Shown: one piece after another, positions 54,133-64,000 of the stretch
Layout: the number at the start of each line of letters is the position of its first letter
Position numbering within the stretch: position 1 is the first letter of the stretch
From: Litsea cubeba
Taxonomy: Eukaryota; Streptophyta; Magnoliopsida; Laurales; Lauraceae
Direction: 5' to 3'
Assembly: GCA_012931725.1 (NCBI GenBank)
Contig: CM022944.1
Location: forward strand, 13,882,831-13,946,830
DNA length: 64,000 bases
Made by a program: the position numbers and the translations under genes
The notes under the pieces: model-generated
The model's input: only the letters and a program-made list of their open reading frames with translations
Database searches by the model: none
What the model was told of the DNA's origin: nothing

Positions 54133-54773
54133 GGGACAATTATCTTACGGACAGTCTTAAAGCTGACAATAGCCCCAGAACAGCTCAAAAATATATATTT
54201 ACCGCAGGTTGTTCGATCCGTAGGATATCGCAGGCTGCGATATCCTAGGGATGTAGGATATCCCACAATCAGAAGCGGGAAGACTTGAACAATCCATTTT
54301 TTTTTTCTTTTTTTCCTTGACTGCGGGATCACCAAACCACCATCCAAACCGTTGGATAACTGTATGAGTGTAATAGCTAATATCGCACCAAATTTGAGCC
54401 GTTGATATATCACAGTTATCGAGAAATTTACAAGAAAGTCACATTATTTTGCAAATTATAAGAACAAATTATAAGTCACGTTTTATTTTGTAAGTTTCTT
54501 GATATCCGTGATAGATCAACGGTTCAAATTTGGTGTGATATTAGTTCTTACACTCATACAGCTATCCAACGGTTTGGATGGTGGTTTGGTGGTCCCATAG
54601 TCAAGAAAAAAATAAATTTGCGGACTGTTTAAGTGATTGTGGGATATCCTACATCCGTAGGATATCTCAAGCTGCGATATCTTACGAATCGAATAGCTCT
54701 GTGGTAAATATATAATTTTGAGCTGTTCTGAGGCTATTGTTAGCTTTAAGACCGTCCGTACGGTAATTGTCCC
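54133..54773. mobile_element. Mutator-like MITE (long inverted repeat)
   Basis: It starts GGGACAATTATCTTACGGAC and ends in the inverse of GGGACAATTACCGTACGGAC. The two halves are inverted copies of about 300 bp around a short spacer near 54440-54470. The 9-bp TSD AAAAGAATG is at 54124-54132 and 54774-54782. Long TIRs beginning GGG and a 9-bp TSD fit the Mutator superfamily. No transposase is encoded, so it depends on a MULE elsewhere. Confidence 0.88.
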
Positions 54774-54782
54774 AAAAGAATG

Positions 54783-55490
54783 CGACCGTTCTCACCACTT
54801 CTCTCCCTTCTTCTCTCACTAAGCTCTTGGCCCTCAAAGCCCAACCTCTCCATCCCCATCCATAAACCACCCAGTAAACCATATAACACCTGCAACTTCA
54901 TCTTCTTCCATTCTCTAGTTTATCATCATATATCACCATCACACATCATCTTCATCTCAGCCACCTATCTCCATGCATATTTCATCATCCACTTGTGCCA
55001 ACCTCACCAATCACCGATCTTCATCTCCCCCCACGGCTTCACCACTCCCCAACTCAAACCCATAAACCAACCAAAGAACTTGCACACCATCACGGTCCTG
55101 GAATCGAGCCTAGCCGACTTGTCCTAAACACACATTAACACTCAACCACCTCTCCATTTCAAGCCATCTATCTTGCGATCCAACTACCTGAAATCAACTT
55201 ACCTTAACCAATCTCCCATCTCCTCCATTTATCCCCCTAACCAAACACGTCTCAGAGCACACCTTGAGAAATAATAAAACATGATCGCTAAAAAGTCCCA
55301 GGCATTCACTGTACTTTTGCACAGTGACAACCTTGAGATTGCTTTATATTTATAGAATAACAAAGAGTTCTGAGCTCCCATACATGAAGGACAATATGTT
55401 TTCAGAGAGTACTAGACTCCCATACATGGATAGAAGACTTGATCGAAGAGAAATTCAAATGACTTTTACACAATTCTGCCATGTCTTCTT
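54783..55490. other. C/T-rich interval, no gene recognised
   Basis: Pyrimidine-rich with several short open frames (longest 115 codons, low complexity). A CTCCCATACATG(A/G)A motif is repeated at 55374 and 55421. It could be a leader or flank of the LTR-like arm that starts at 55491. Confidence 0.35.
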
Positions 55491-56135
55491 TGTTGACACC
55501 AAAAATGTCACTTTGCTTCTTCAAGATCCAGAAAACTGCATGAAGTCGCAACCTGCCATAAATAGGCAATGCTACTTCCAAAAAATCAAATCTTGTCAGA
55601 ATCAAACAAAAACTGCAAGATCCTTCAAGACAGCCAAAAGAAGAGTACACAAGAAGTTTCGAGCCATTTCAAGACCATTTGGCCTAACTTTGCTTCTCCG
55701 GCAGCTGAAAAGAAGCTCCCGGCGGCAAAAGCATCAGAGACACCAAATCTTCGATCAGAGCCGGGATGGTCTCAAAATACATCCAAAAGGCTCCACGTCA
55801 AGTTCCGAGTCAAACCGACAACATTTGACCCTACATCAACCCTCGAACAGCTAAATCAAGCCTCTCGGCGACGAGAACCTCCGAGGCCATCACTCATCAG
55901 ATAGAGCACATGGATGGCTTCAAAATGCTTACAAAGGGCAACACGTCAAATTTCAGGTCATTTCGACAGCATTTGACCAGACTTTGAGCCCAGAAGCTAA
56001 ATCAGGCCTCTCGGCGGCGAAGCTCCCCGGTGATGGACCGCGCCCTAATGCTCGGTTCCTACCGAGGTCGGCGGACGTGGGAGTCCGTTTGGTTCCGACC
56101 CTTTCGTAACCAGGGGGCAGGGGCGTGCATCAACA
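55491..56135 (+). repeat. LTR-like arm, plus orientation
   Basis: It begins TGTTGACACCAAAAATGTCA and could end GCATCAACA at 56135 (TGTTGA...TCAACA). The first about 550 bp are an inverted copy of 58628-58080 and contain three units of a 147-150-bp repeat. No 5-bp TSD is convincing (TTCTT against TTTCT). It may be a solo or truncated LTR. Confidence 0.5.
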
Positions 56136-56314
56136 TTTCTTTTTTTTGTGTGTGGGTGTGCCAGATTTTCTATTTTTACTTGGAATTGTAAGTGGTGATC
56201 CGGAGATCAACCTTCGCAAGTAAAAAGGAAATCAACTTCTTTCAAGTTTTCCATTGCACATATTTTTAAGAAAAGAGACATTTTTCTTGGTTTGCCGTGA
56301 AAGGCGATTTTTTT

Positions 56315-56371
56315 GGCATTTATAGCCGATTTTGGCGTTTATAGCCGATTTTTGGCGTTTATAGCCGATTT
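56315..56371. repeat. Three copies of GGCRTTTATAGCCGATTT
   Basis: 18-20-bp units at about 56315, 56334 and 56354 within the LTR-like region. Confidence 0.85.
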
Positions 56372-56870
56372 ACAATCCTTATCAATAATGAAAGACAAGA
56401 GTTGTGATTTTTGTCTCTTTTAAAAAAATACAAACTACAATGAAAAGCAAGAAAAGGAGGATCTAACTTCTCAGGAGATTGTGGGGGACCCGTTTAGATT
56501 GACGGTCGCAAGCCATATGTGGGCTTCGCCATCATCCATGCAGATGGGAACAGAGGATGCTATTGATTCGCTTGACTTGGCTATAACCTCAGGTTTTTAG
56601 AGGACAAAGACCAAAAGGAGGTCCTATGTCCAATAAAAAGCCGAGTAGACGGGCTGAAAAGCCATATCTAAGCCATTGGAGGCAGGAGGAGAAGGCAAGG
56701 ACCTTGGGGGGGGGTACCCCCAAGGGACTTTTGTCACCTTGTTGCGGTGGCCGGTGTAGAACTTCCGCAGAGTTTTCTCTCTTTTTCCTTTCTCTGGATT
56801 TCTGTGCTTCTGTCTGTGATTTTCGTTGTCTCTCTCTGTCTGTCTGTCCTGTTCTTCTTGGAGAGCTCTC

Positions 56871-56880
56871 CTATTTATAG
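56871..56880 (-). promoter_or_regulatory. TATA box within LTR-like region
   Basis: CTATAAATAG on the minus strand, followed by GAGAGCTCTCC, a palindrome. Its placement fits an LTR promoter reading leftward. Confidence 0.5.
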
Positions 56881-57577
56881 GCTTTTTAGGTGGCCATTTA
56901 GGAGGGTTTATGAGCTTTGATTGTCATAAAGCTACATAAAGGGAGGAGTCACAGAATTGAATTCTTTATTTTGTAACTCCTTTTTCTTGGCTTCTGATTG
57001 GCCGGAGGAGATTGAGGGCATTTAATCGCCTTTAATCGCCATGATGGGAGGAGTTTCATGGGTTAAATGCCATGAATCTCTTGACTTGTAACTCCCGAAT
57101 GCTTGCTTCTGATTGGGCCGTCCAAAGAAATGGATTAATGACTGTAATAAAGCTAGTCAATTAATCGCATTAAGTGGTCGCCGAGCAGCTGAAGAGTCGC
57201 GGGCCGTGCCACGTCTTTTGGGATTCTTCTGTCGATGATCATTGATGGATCTTCATGTAGATCGACATCAGATGACCATGTAATTTCAGGTGTTTGTTGC
57301 CAACAGCGGGTCGGTGCCATCTGTCCTGTCGATTTCTCGATCGGTCGGGTAGAAAGCACACTTTTTTTGGTTGACCGGGTGGCGATCAATATTGTTTTCG
57401 ATACTCTTGATGATTGACCCGTGTTTTGGACGGATGTCAGAGGACTTGGTGTCTCAAAAGCATGAATTTTGGAAAGTACCAGAGGCAAGGCTCTTCGAAT
57501 CGCGAAAAAACGGCGAAAACCGGGGTTTCCGGGGCCTTCCCGGCGACCCCGGGTTCCAAGGTCGCCGGCGACCCTGG

Positions 57578-57607
57578 CCCAGGGTCGCAGGGGTCTGCGA
57601 CCCTGGG
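57578..57607. other. Perfect 13-bp stem hairpin
   Basis: CCCAGGGTCGCAG, loop GGGT, CTGCGACCCTGGG. A second palindrome, GGTCGCCGGCGACC, lies at 57560-57573. GC-rich in an AT-rich context. Confidence 0.85.
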
Positions 57608-57832
57608 GGGGTTCTCCCCCTTTTGTGTCCCGTTTTGTGTCCGTTTTTGCTGTTTTTCGATTCTTTTTTCTCCTGTAATTTTCCTTGACATTTTGACCAT
57701 TTATTGGCCTAATTTCTTTGTAGGAAACCTGATGAAAATCCTTGCATTTTATTTTGCAAAGTTTCCAATTTCCTGAGAAAGCCGAAGACTTTGTCGCGCA
57801 GAGTTGCCGATTTTCTGTCAGAAGCTGAAACT

Positions 57833-58500
57833 GGGTCAAATGATGTCGGAATGACCTGAAATTTGGTGTGAAGCCTCCTGAGCAATAAATAAGACCAACC
57901 ATAGGCTTTTGTTTGAGTTTTGAAGCCGTTTGGGGTACTATCACTAGTAGACTTGATTTTTGTCGCGATGAAGATGTCGCGGTTTGATGTGCGGTCAACC
58001 GATGTCCGATTGACTTGAAATTTGACAGGGAACCTATTGGAGTCATTTTAAGATGATCCATAGGCTCTGTCTTGGAAACCATGGTCCCGGAGAGCTTTGC
58101 CGTCGAGAGGCCTGATTTGGCTTCCGAGCGTGAAACTATGGTCAAATGTTGTGGAAATGACCTGAAATTTGACGTGTAGCCCTTTATAAGCATTTTGAAG
58201 CCGTCCATGTGCTTTATCTGATGAGTAATGGCCTCGGTGGTTCTCGCCGCCGAGAGGCTTGATTTAGCTGTTCGAGGGTTGATGTAGGGTCAAACGTTGT
58301 CGGTTTGACTCGGAACTTGACGTGGAGCCTTTTGGAAGTATTTTGAGACCATCCATCGGCCCTGATCGAAGATTTGGTGTCTCCGATGCTTTTGTCGCCG
58401 AGAGCTCCTTTTCAGCTGTCGGAGAAGCGAAGTTAGGCCAAATGATTTTGAAATGGCCCGAAACTTCTTGTGTACTCCTCTTTTGGCTGTCTTGAAGAAT
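57833..58500. repeat. Five diverged ~150-bp tandem repeats
   Basis: Units are anchored by GGTCAA(A/C)NG..TGACCTGAAATTTGA-like segments at about 57834, 57993, 58139, 58287 and 58435. Three units in inverse orientation occur in the opposite arm (near 55682, 55829 and 55976). Confidence 0.75.
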
Positions 58501-58855
58501 CTTGCAGTTTTTGTTTGATTCTGACAAGATTTGATTTTTGGAAGCAACATTGCCTATTTATGGCAGGTTGCGACTTCATGTAGCTCTTTGGATCTTGAAG
58601 AGGCAAAGTGACATTTTTGGCGTCAACAAATGCCCCCTCGAGGTACAGCGACGAGTTGCTTAACTTTTGTAGTCGATGTGCCTCGAAGAGATTTTTGAAG
58701 GAGAGCCTGTGACTTGACCAAGAGTTTTTGAGCAGTCTTTCTTTTTGGTATTTGTAGCCTTTTGAGCTTCCAGGGGAATTTTATGGTAGTGAAAGGGATC
58801 ACGTACCATCTCGAGGCAAAGTTTTGAAGATGACATCAGGGATGTTGATTTGGGT

Positions 58856-59095
58856 TTTGACCTTGTGACCTAACAGGCTATATGTGGCAGGTTAGGGGGT
58901 CGGGTTTGGTTTTGATCGTGTGACCCAACAAGCTGTATGTGGAATGTTGGGGGATCAATTTTGGTTTTCATCTTGTGACCTAACAAGCTATATGTGGCAA
59001 GTTAGGGGATCAGGTTTTGGTTTTTGGTTTTGGTCTTGTGACCTAACAGGCTGTATGTGGCAAGTTAGGGGACCAGGATTTGGTTTGATTTTTGT
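58856..59095 (+). repeat. Four ~60-70-bp tandem repeats
   Basis: Units of the form GTGACC(T/C)AACA(A/G)GCTRTATGTGG followed by (A/C)A(G/T)GTT(A/G)GGGG, near 58863, 58919, 58975 and 59037. The plus-strand open frame 58920-59132 is a by-product of the repeat. Confidence 0.85.
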
Positions 59096-59648
59096 GGAAT
59101 GTCAATTTCAAGATTTTGGCTCAATTTGGTAGATGAGGCTGGATGGTTTGATTTTTGGAAGCTCATGGGCTTGGAATTTTCTTTTGTATGGTCCAATCAA
59201 CTCAAAAGAGGCATGGAACCATTTTTGTATGCTCTTGGTAAGAGGGATTTCTCTTTGACTAAAAGCCCAAATTTTTTTTTTTTTTTTTTGTGCCTAGGTG
59301 GTCAAACCTGGCTCATATGGGCTAACCCATGGGACCTTAAGCTTTTGAAATGGCTTAGATCTCATATGGTGTCATTTTTGTAAAGAATATCCAAAAATAT
59401 CTCATTTGGATAGAGAATATCTAAGAATATCTTTACTTGGAGAGAATCTCTCATGATCCCATTATTTTGGGATAGGATATCTCAAGATATCTTTCTTTTG
59501 GGAAAGAATCCGTCATCGATTTCTTTTTGGGAGAAAATCCTTCAAGATATCTTTCTTTTGGGAAAGAATCTTTCTAATCTCTTTCTTTTGGTAAGGTACT
59601 AATTAGTAACACTTACCTCTTTCTTCTTTCCTTCTTTGTTTTGCTCTC
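59096..59648. other. Upstream region of the plant-mobile-domain gene
   Basis: AT-rich, with GATATCTTTCTTTTGGGA-type direct repeats near 59475-59590. No coding region recognised. Confidence 0.4.
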
Positions 59649-59651
59649 CTC

Positions 59652-59659
59652 TATAAAAG
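59652..59659 (+). promoter_or_regulatory. TATA box of the plant-mobile-domain gene
   Basis: CTCTATAAAAGCAAGG lies 127 bp upstream of the probable ATG at 59779. The interval holds TTCTTC-rich leader sequence. Confidence 0.55.
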
Positions 59660-59778
59660 CAAGGAGAAGGTGGATTCTCTGCTCTTATTACTTTCTTTTT
59701 GCAATAATCTCAAGAGGGCTTCAAGACCAAGAGTTCTTCTTCTTCAAGATCTTCAAGACTTTCTTCTTCTTCTCATCA

Positions 59779-62700
59779 ATGGCTTCAAGTAAGTCCCTTT
59801 TTCAAGAAAACTCCATGTAGGAAACAAATAAAAGTTCTTCTTTTTTTTTTTGTTTCTTTCTTTTTCTTTCTTTTTTTTTCACATGTTTTCCCCTTTTTTT
59901 TTCACACGTTTTTTTTTTTCTTCTTTCTTTTTTTTTCATGTTTTTGTTTTTTTTTTTTTTGTTTGTGGGCCGTACGGCCACGTGGCCTGTGGGCCATCTC
60001 CCTTTTTTTTTTTTGTTCCTTTTTTTTTTCTTTGAGAAAATTTCTTTTCTTTTCTTTTTTTTGTTTTCTTTCCCCTTTTTTTTTTTTTGAGAAAGTTTCT
60101 TTTCTTTTCTTTTTTTGTTTTCTTTCCCCTTTTTTTTTTGAGAAAGTTTCTTTTTTTTTTTTTTTTGCTCATCATGATAATGCCCCTCCCTTTTTTTTTT
60201 GGCAAATCTAGATGTTCATGCATGCATTTGATTGTAAATTACATTTGTAGCATGATGTGATAGCATACCTGAAAGTTTTCGCAAATTTGGGAATTTGGAG
60301 CTCGCAGTGATGTTGAGCCCTTCCTGATTTTGCGGAGGACTTTGAGGTTTCGAAAGTTTTGGAGTTTCGGAGCTCGCAGCGATGTTGAGCCCATCTTCAA
60401 GCTTTCTATTTCTTTCGGGATAGTTCCTTTTCTTCGGAATTGCCCCGTCATCATGTCAAAATTTCGCCAGATTTTTTTTTAGCGAGATTCTGTCAATTTT
60501 GATGTTTGATCTTTTTCTTTTCCATTCCTTTTCAGGTGGTTCCTCCAGAGCGAACAAGGGTAAAGAGCCTGCTACAAGCGTACCTCGTCGATCTTCTAGA
60601 TCTTCTAATCCGGCCGTTCAGCAGGCTTTTGAGAAGGTCCAGTATGTTGAGAGAAATCTGGAAGAGTGCGACCCCTCAACAGAGATGAGATGAGCCAGCG
60701 ACTGATCGCTCTCAAGGGAGAGGAATTCTAAAGCTCATGGTAAGCAGTCGTCCATGGGTGATGGAAGATCAGAGCGTTTTTGCCCAAGCCGACCTTCTTC
60801 TTTGGTGATGCAGTCCCTGATGACATGACATACCAGAGGAGATGTTTTCAGTTTTCTTTCACAGCAGATGGTGAGAAGAAGACTGTTGCTACCCGGTCGA
60901 CGTTTGATCGCACCGTCTCGATCTGAGCCTTGCCCCCACGTGCCCTAAGAGGGAAGATCCTCCAAGTTGGGTGAGAAGGACAAATGTAATCAAGACCGGG
61001 GTTTTTGTTGGCGGTTCTCCTGGATATACGGAGAGGTCGCCTGTTGACATGGACCTGTTGATGCCATCCAGCGGCTACCAGGGCTCTGATTATCCGTCGG
61101 TCGATTTGAGACCGGTGGGCCTTGGTATTTTCAGTGGTGACGGCAGCAATTGGATCAAGCCTTTTCGACTTCGAGGCCGTTTCAATGCCGAATCCGAATG
61201 GAAGTCGTGGACTGATAGTGTCCTGCTGATTGGTGGCGCCGTTTTGAAGGAAGCCGGGATTTTTGATGCAGTCCGCGCCTTTAGGGAGACCGTGATCTTT
61301 TCCGACGAGGCCTTCATGGCTATGCTGGAGTCATTCCTCCCCCAAACCAATACCTTCGTTGTGACGAATGGTGAGATTGGTTTTTCTTTGAAGGAGCTGA
61401 GCGCCATTACCGGATTGCCTATCCTCGACAAACTCTATGAGGAGTTTATGCCGATTGACAGCGTCCTCGAGGGGCAGTCTGAGGAGTTCAGGCTTTTATA
61501 CTTTCAGCTTGTCGCCTTCTATGATTTTTTAAAGGAGAAGGAGGGGTTTGAAAGTTAGATCCAGCAGTTGGAAGAGTTTTAGCTCTTCATTCCCCAACTT
61601 TTTTGATAGCAGGGAGTCTTCTGATAGCGTGACCCAAGAAGCCGGAGCTCAAGATCCAAGTTCAAAGAAGATCTTGGCCATGCAAGAAGAGTTGAGAGAT
61701 TTCTGTGCAAGTACAAACGCCATATGTCCTGACATTGCACTGCGGAGAGATCTCGCTGTTTACCTCACTTATTGGCTTGGTGAGGCTGTTTTTGCTGGAG
61801 GAGATGGAACGCACATCAGGCCGCATTGTATTTTTCCGGCTTGTCAGATGGCGTTTGGAGAGCAGCTTGCTTTGGTGCCAGCTCTTTACTCCTACCTGTG
61901 TACCGAACTGCAGGCTGCTGCTTTTTTGGTTCGGCTTGGGCTTCCCATGAATAGGGTATTTTCAGCCCATATCTTTTATTCGTGGTATGTATACCACTGT
62001 CCTGGCTTCCATCGGCTAGGTGCTGCACAGGATGATGATCCTCTGATGATTCGACTGGCTAAGGGCAAAGCCGTGTCCGAATCACTTTTGTTTGCCCGCA
62101 TGAGGATCCGACGGTTCAGGGACGTCGAGATGGGGCAATCTTCAGTGAAGCTTTCTCCGGAGTTGCGGAAGAAGGCTTTTGATTTTGGTGCCTCCCGAGA
62201 CTCTACCAGGGCGGGGTCGGGAAGGCATTATTCCTTGACAAATGCAGAGAGAGAGTGGCTTTTCAGCATACGTGTCGGCACGATGGTGTACCGTAGACAT
62301 CTTTTCGTCGACATCCAGCCGTATGTACCCTCTCGCTTTGCTTTGCAGCTGGGCTTTTCTCAAGGCGTTGTTGGAGCGCCTTCAAGCATGGTGAAGCGCT
62401 TTGGAGGCTTATAGGACGGGAGAAATGCATGGGCTTTCTATAGTGCTGAAGACACTACAGCCATGATTTCTTATCCTGTGTTGCTGACTTCCCGGACTGC
62501 CGGCTTTGCGAAGTGGTTCGCGGAGAGCTTTTCGGCATATCAGGGGCTTTCCAAGAAGGAGCTTGATGTGAAGCTGGTATCTGGAAAGGGCCTTGGAAAG
62601 TCGGATGGCGTCCGGCGAGAGGAAGTTTGGGCCTTCCTTTCTGGAGAGAAGCACAAGATAGGCTTTCTCGGTGACCAGGGCGTCATTGGTTCTGAAGCTA

Positions 62701-63999
62701 TTCGAGAAATACCTGATGAGGCTTTAGAGCAGCTAGAACAGGAGGAAGCCGAACTTGGCGCTTGGATGCAAGCGGCACAGAGGCAAGCTTCCGTGGAGTC
62801 TGCTGGCAAGAGTAGACCATCCAGTGAGGAGTCAAGTGGGAAACCTGACTCTGACAGTGGGGCAGGTTCCTCTAAGAAGCGAGCCCGCCGGGGTAAGAGG
62901 GGGAGGAGTCATCATCGCAGCAAGGGGCAGCATGAGGACTCTCCTAACTTGGAAGTTCCTCTTACTATCAATGAGGATGTGCCAGTGGATGCTGACGAGC
63001 CTCCAGAAAAGAGAAGTCGAGAAGAAGAGACCGTCGGTGAAGGTATGATTCTTCCTTTTTCTCTTTCCATTTCTTTTCATGGGATTTTTTCCATGTTCTG
63101 ATTTGCTTCTTGTTTCTGCTTTTCTTTTCTTCTTTTTTTTTTAGCAGAGGAAGACTTGATGATGCCTGAGGTTCCGGTCGATGAGGTGGTGACAGATCCT
63201 GTCGAGGCGCCTGAAAAGAACCGAGGGACTCTGGAGTGATTCCAGAGTCTCCAATTGGTATGACTTAATTTTTTTTTTTTTTTGTCTGTGACTTGGTTTG
63301 CTAACACATTTCTTGCCAGCTGACTTGCCACAGGATTCCGATGACTTTGAACCATCAATGGACGCAAATGTTGATGATGCTTCCGATGAGTTCATGGAGG
63401 AAGAAAGTGTTCCGCCAGTCGTCGAAGAAGGTATTTTGTAGTTATAACCCTGATAATGGTTTTCGAACAGGATTATATTCATACCTTTTTGTGTTTCTTT
63501 TGGCAGGTTTTGAAGTGACAGAGGAGGGTCCGTCGCTTCCAGAGCAAGGGATGCCAGAGGTTAATCCAGAGGTAGAGACTCCTGGGACCAGCTTTGACAA
63601 TGTTGAGGAGATTCCTCGCGCTGAGATTCCTTCCCGAGCAGGAGCAGCATAAACTGGAAAGAGTTCTTTTGTTACTCTTTCAACAGATGATGACTTGAGC
63701 GGCCGACCAACGGAGTTGGGCGAATCTTCAGCTGGGCCATCTCTTCTTTTTGCGAAGAAGGTGGTGGTGCGAGTTCTGAGCTCTTGGATTGAGACTCTCT
63801 TTTCTGGGCACTTGGAAGCCGGATTTAGCATGATCCAGCATGTGCGTGAGATTCTCGGTGATGCTGAAGAGGCTGGTCTGGATGTCACATATGCCAGGGC
63901 GATCGTTAATAGGATCATTGAGCTGGGGTGACAAGTGGTTTGAGACCATGGGTTTTCCTGACGATCAGTTCTTCAAGGAGATGTTCTTGGACCCTGCGG
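59779..63999 (+). pseudogene. Plant-mobile-domain (PMD-like) gene, decayed, 3' end off window
   Basis: Start codon at 59779 (M-A-S), then donor AA|GTAAGT at 59788; intron 59789-60535 ends CCTTTTCAG, and the next exon continues in frame (GGSSRANKGKEPATS). Main open blocks follow. 60971-61555 has FLPQTNTFVVTNGEIGFSLK and ELSAITGLPILDKLYEEF. 61548-63042 has RRDLAVYLTYWLGEAVFAGG and QLALVPALYSYLCTELQAA, resembling the PMD domain (PF10536) of plant transposon-derived proteins, then an acidic, basic-patch C-terminal region (KKRARRGKRGRSHHRSKG). Small acidic exons follow at about 63148-63258, 63320-63430, 63507 onward and 63690 onward, mostly with phase-1 introns. A frameshift near 60690, stops at 61556, 62412 and 63928 and other lesions make it a pseudogene. 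Function of the family here is unknown. Confidence 0.65.
59830..60200. repeat. Poly-T-rich degenerate tract in intron 1
   Basis: Long T-runs are interspersed with CTTTC and a repeated GAGAAA(G/A)TTTCTTTTCTTTTC unit. It lies in the presumed first intron of the PMD-like gene. The Lys-rich open frame on the minus strand is an artefact of this composition. Confidence 0.8.
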
Positions 64000-64000
64000 A

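Larger units (their letters stand above)
56136..58628 (-). repeat. LTR-like arm and body, minus orientation
   Basis: On the minus strand it starts TGTTGACGCCAAAAATGTCA at 58628, immediately after the purine tract CGAGGGGGCATT (58640-58629), as a 3' LTR would. It contains five about 150-bp repeats, a GC-rich hairpin segment (57560-57607), and a CTATAAATAG box at 56880-56871. The inner end is not defined; GATCACCACTTACA near 56195-56210 is one candidate. A 351-codon minus-strand open frame at 58208-57153 is a translation of the repeats and not a credible gene. Confidence 0.5.

Noticed and set aside
54780..55127. 115-codon plus-strand open frame with Ser/Pro/His-rich sequence
   Set aside because: It follows the C/T-rich base composition; no start context, domain or homologue recognised.
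55486..56140. Solo LTR with TSD
   Set aside because: The candidate 5-bp flanks (TTCTT and TTTCT) do not match exactly and sit in T-rich sequence, so a TSD cannot be claimed.
57153..58208. 351-codon minus-strand open frame, one of the longest in the right third
   Set aside because: Its first half is a translation of the 150-bp tandem repeats (similar peptides recur every about 50 residues) and its second half crosses the GC hairpins and the LTR-like region. No domain seen.
59936..60223. Lys-rich minus-strand open frame
   Set aside because: It is the antisense of a poly-T/CTTTC tract, a compositional artefact.

Overview
The window looks like nuclear DNA of a flowering plant. It holds GT-AG split genes, plant-type LTR retrotransposons (Tat-like and CRM-like Ty3/gypsy, Copia), L1-type LINEs, a Mutator-like MITE and microsatellites. 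I see no bacterial operon, rRNA, tRNA or CRISPR structure. All family assignments come from reading motifs by eye; no database was searched.

Host gene. Part of a MIKC-type MADS-box gene lies on the minus strand. Exons of 70, 65, 100 and 42 bp (39912 down to 37298) encode the I region and K domain, and a probable C-terminal exon sits at 10221-10321. The MADS-domain exon was not found. The intron between the 42-bp exon and the C-terminal exon would be only about 161 bp without its insertion, but is now about 27 kb.

The 27-kb insertion (10389-37198, TSD ATAAT) is a plus-strand Tat-lineage element. A decayed gag-pol with two RNase H domains is followed by an antisense gene with its own TATA-like box, a PF04195-like N-terminus and a spliced coiled-coil C-terminus. 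That antisense gene has been hit twice: by a 5.6-kb CRM-like element with an intact 1454-codon polyprotein (19493-25071, TSD GGCGT), and by a 10.1-kb non-autonomous LARD-like element with 4-kb LTRs (25536-35634, TSD GGGGT).

Left of the MADS C-terminal exon is a second, minus-strand Tat-like element (about 2205-10144). It carries a homologous antisense gene with an intron at the same place and phase. Its distal end is missing, where a LINE 3' fragment abuts.

Right of the MADS exons, probably in or beyond intron 1, a decayed Copia element (42193 to about 53934) contains a LINE (43899-51719), which contains another LINE (48302-49905). Target-site duplications are visible for both LINEs. The Copia has lost its RT core and most of its 3' LTR. 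A 641-bp Mutator-like MITE with a 9-bp TSD follows at 54133-54773.

The last 8.5 kb holds head-to-head LTR-like arms with 150-bp internal repeats, then a promoter-like region and a decayed, multi-exon plant-mobile-domain gene running off the right edge. Its position next to an LTR-like end with a polypurine tract suggests it is the antisense gene of a third large element.
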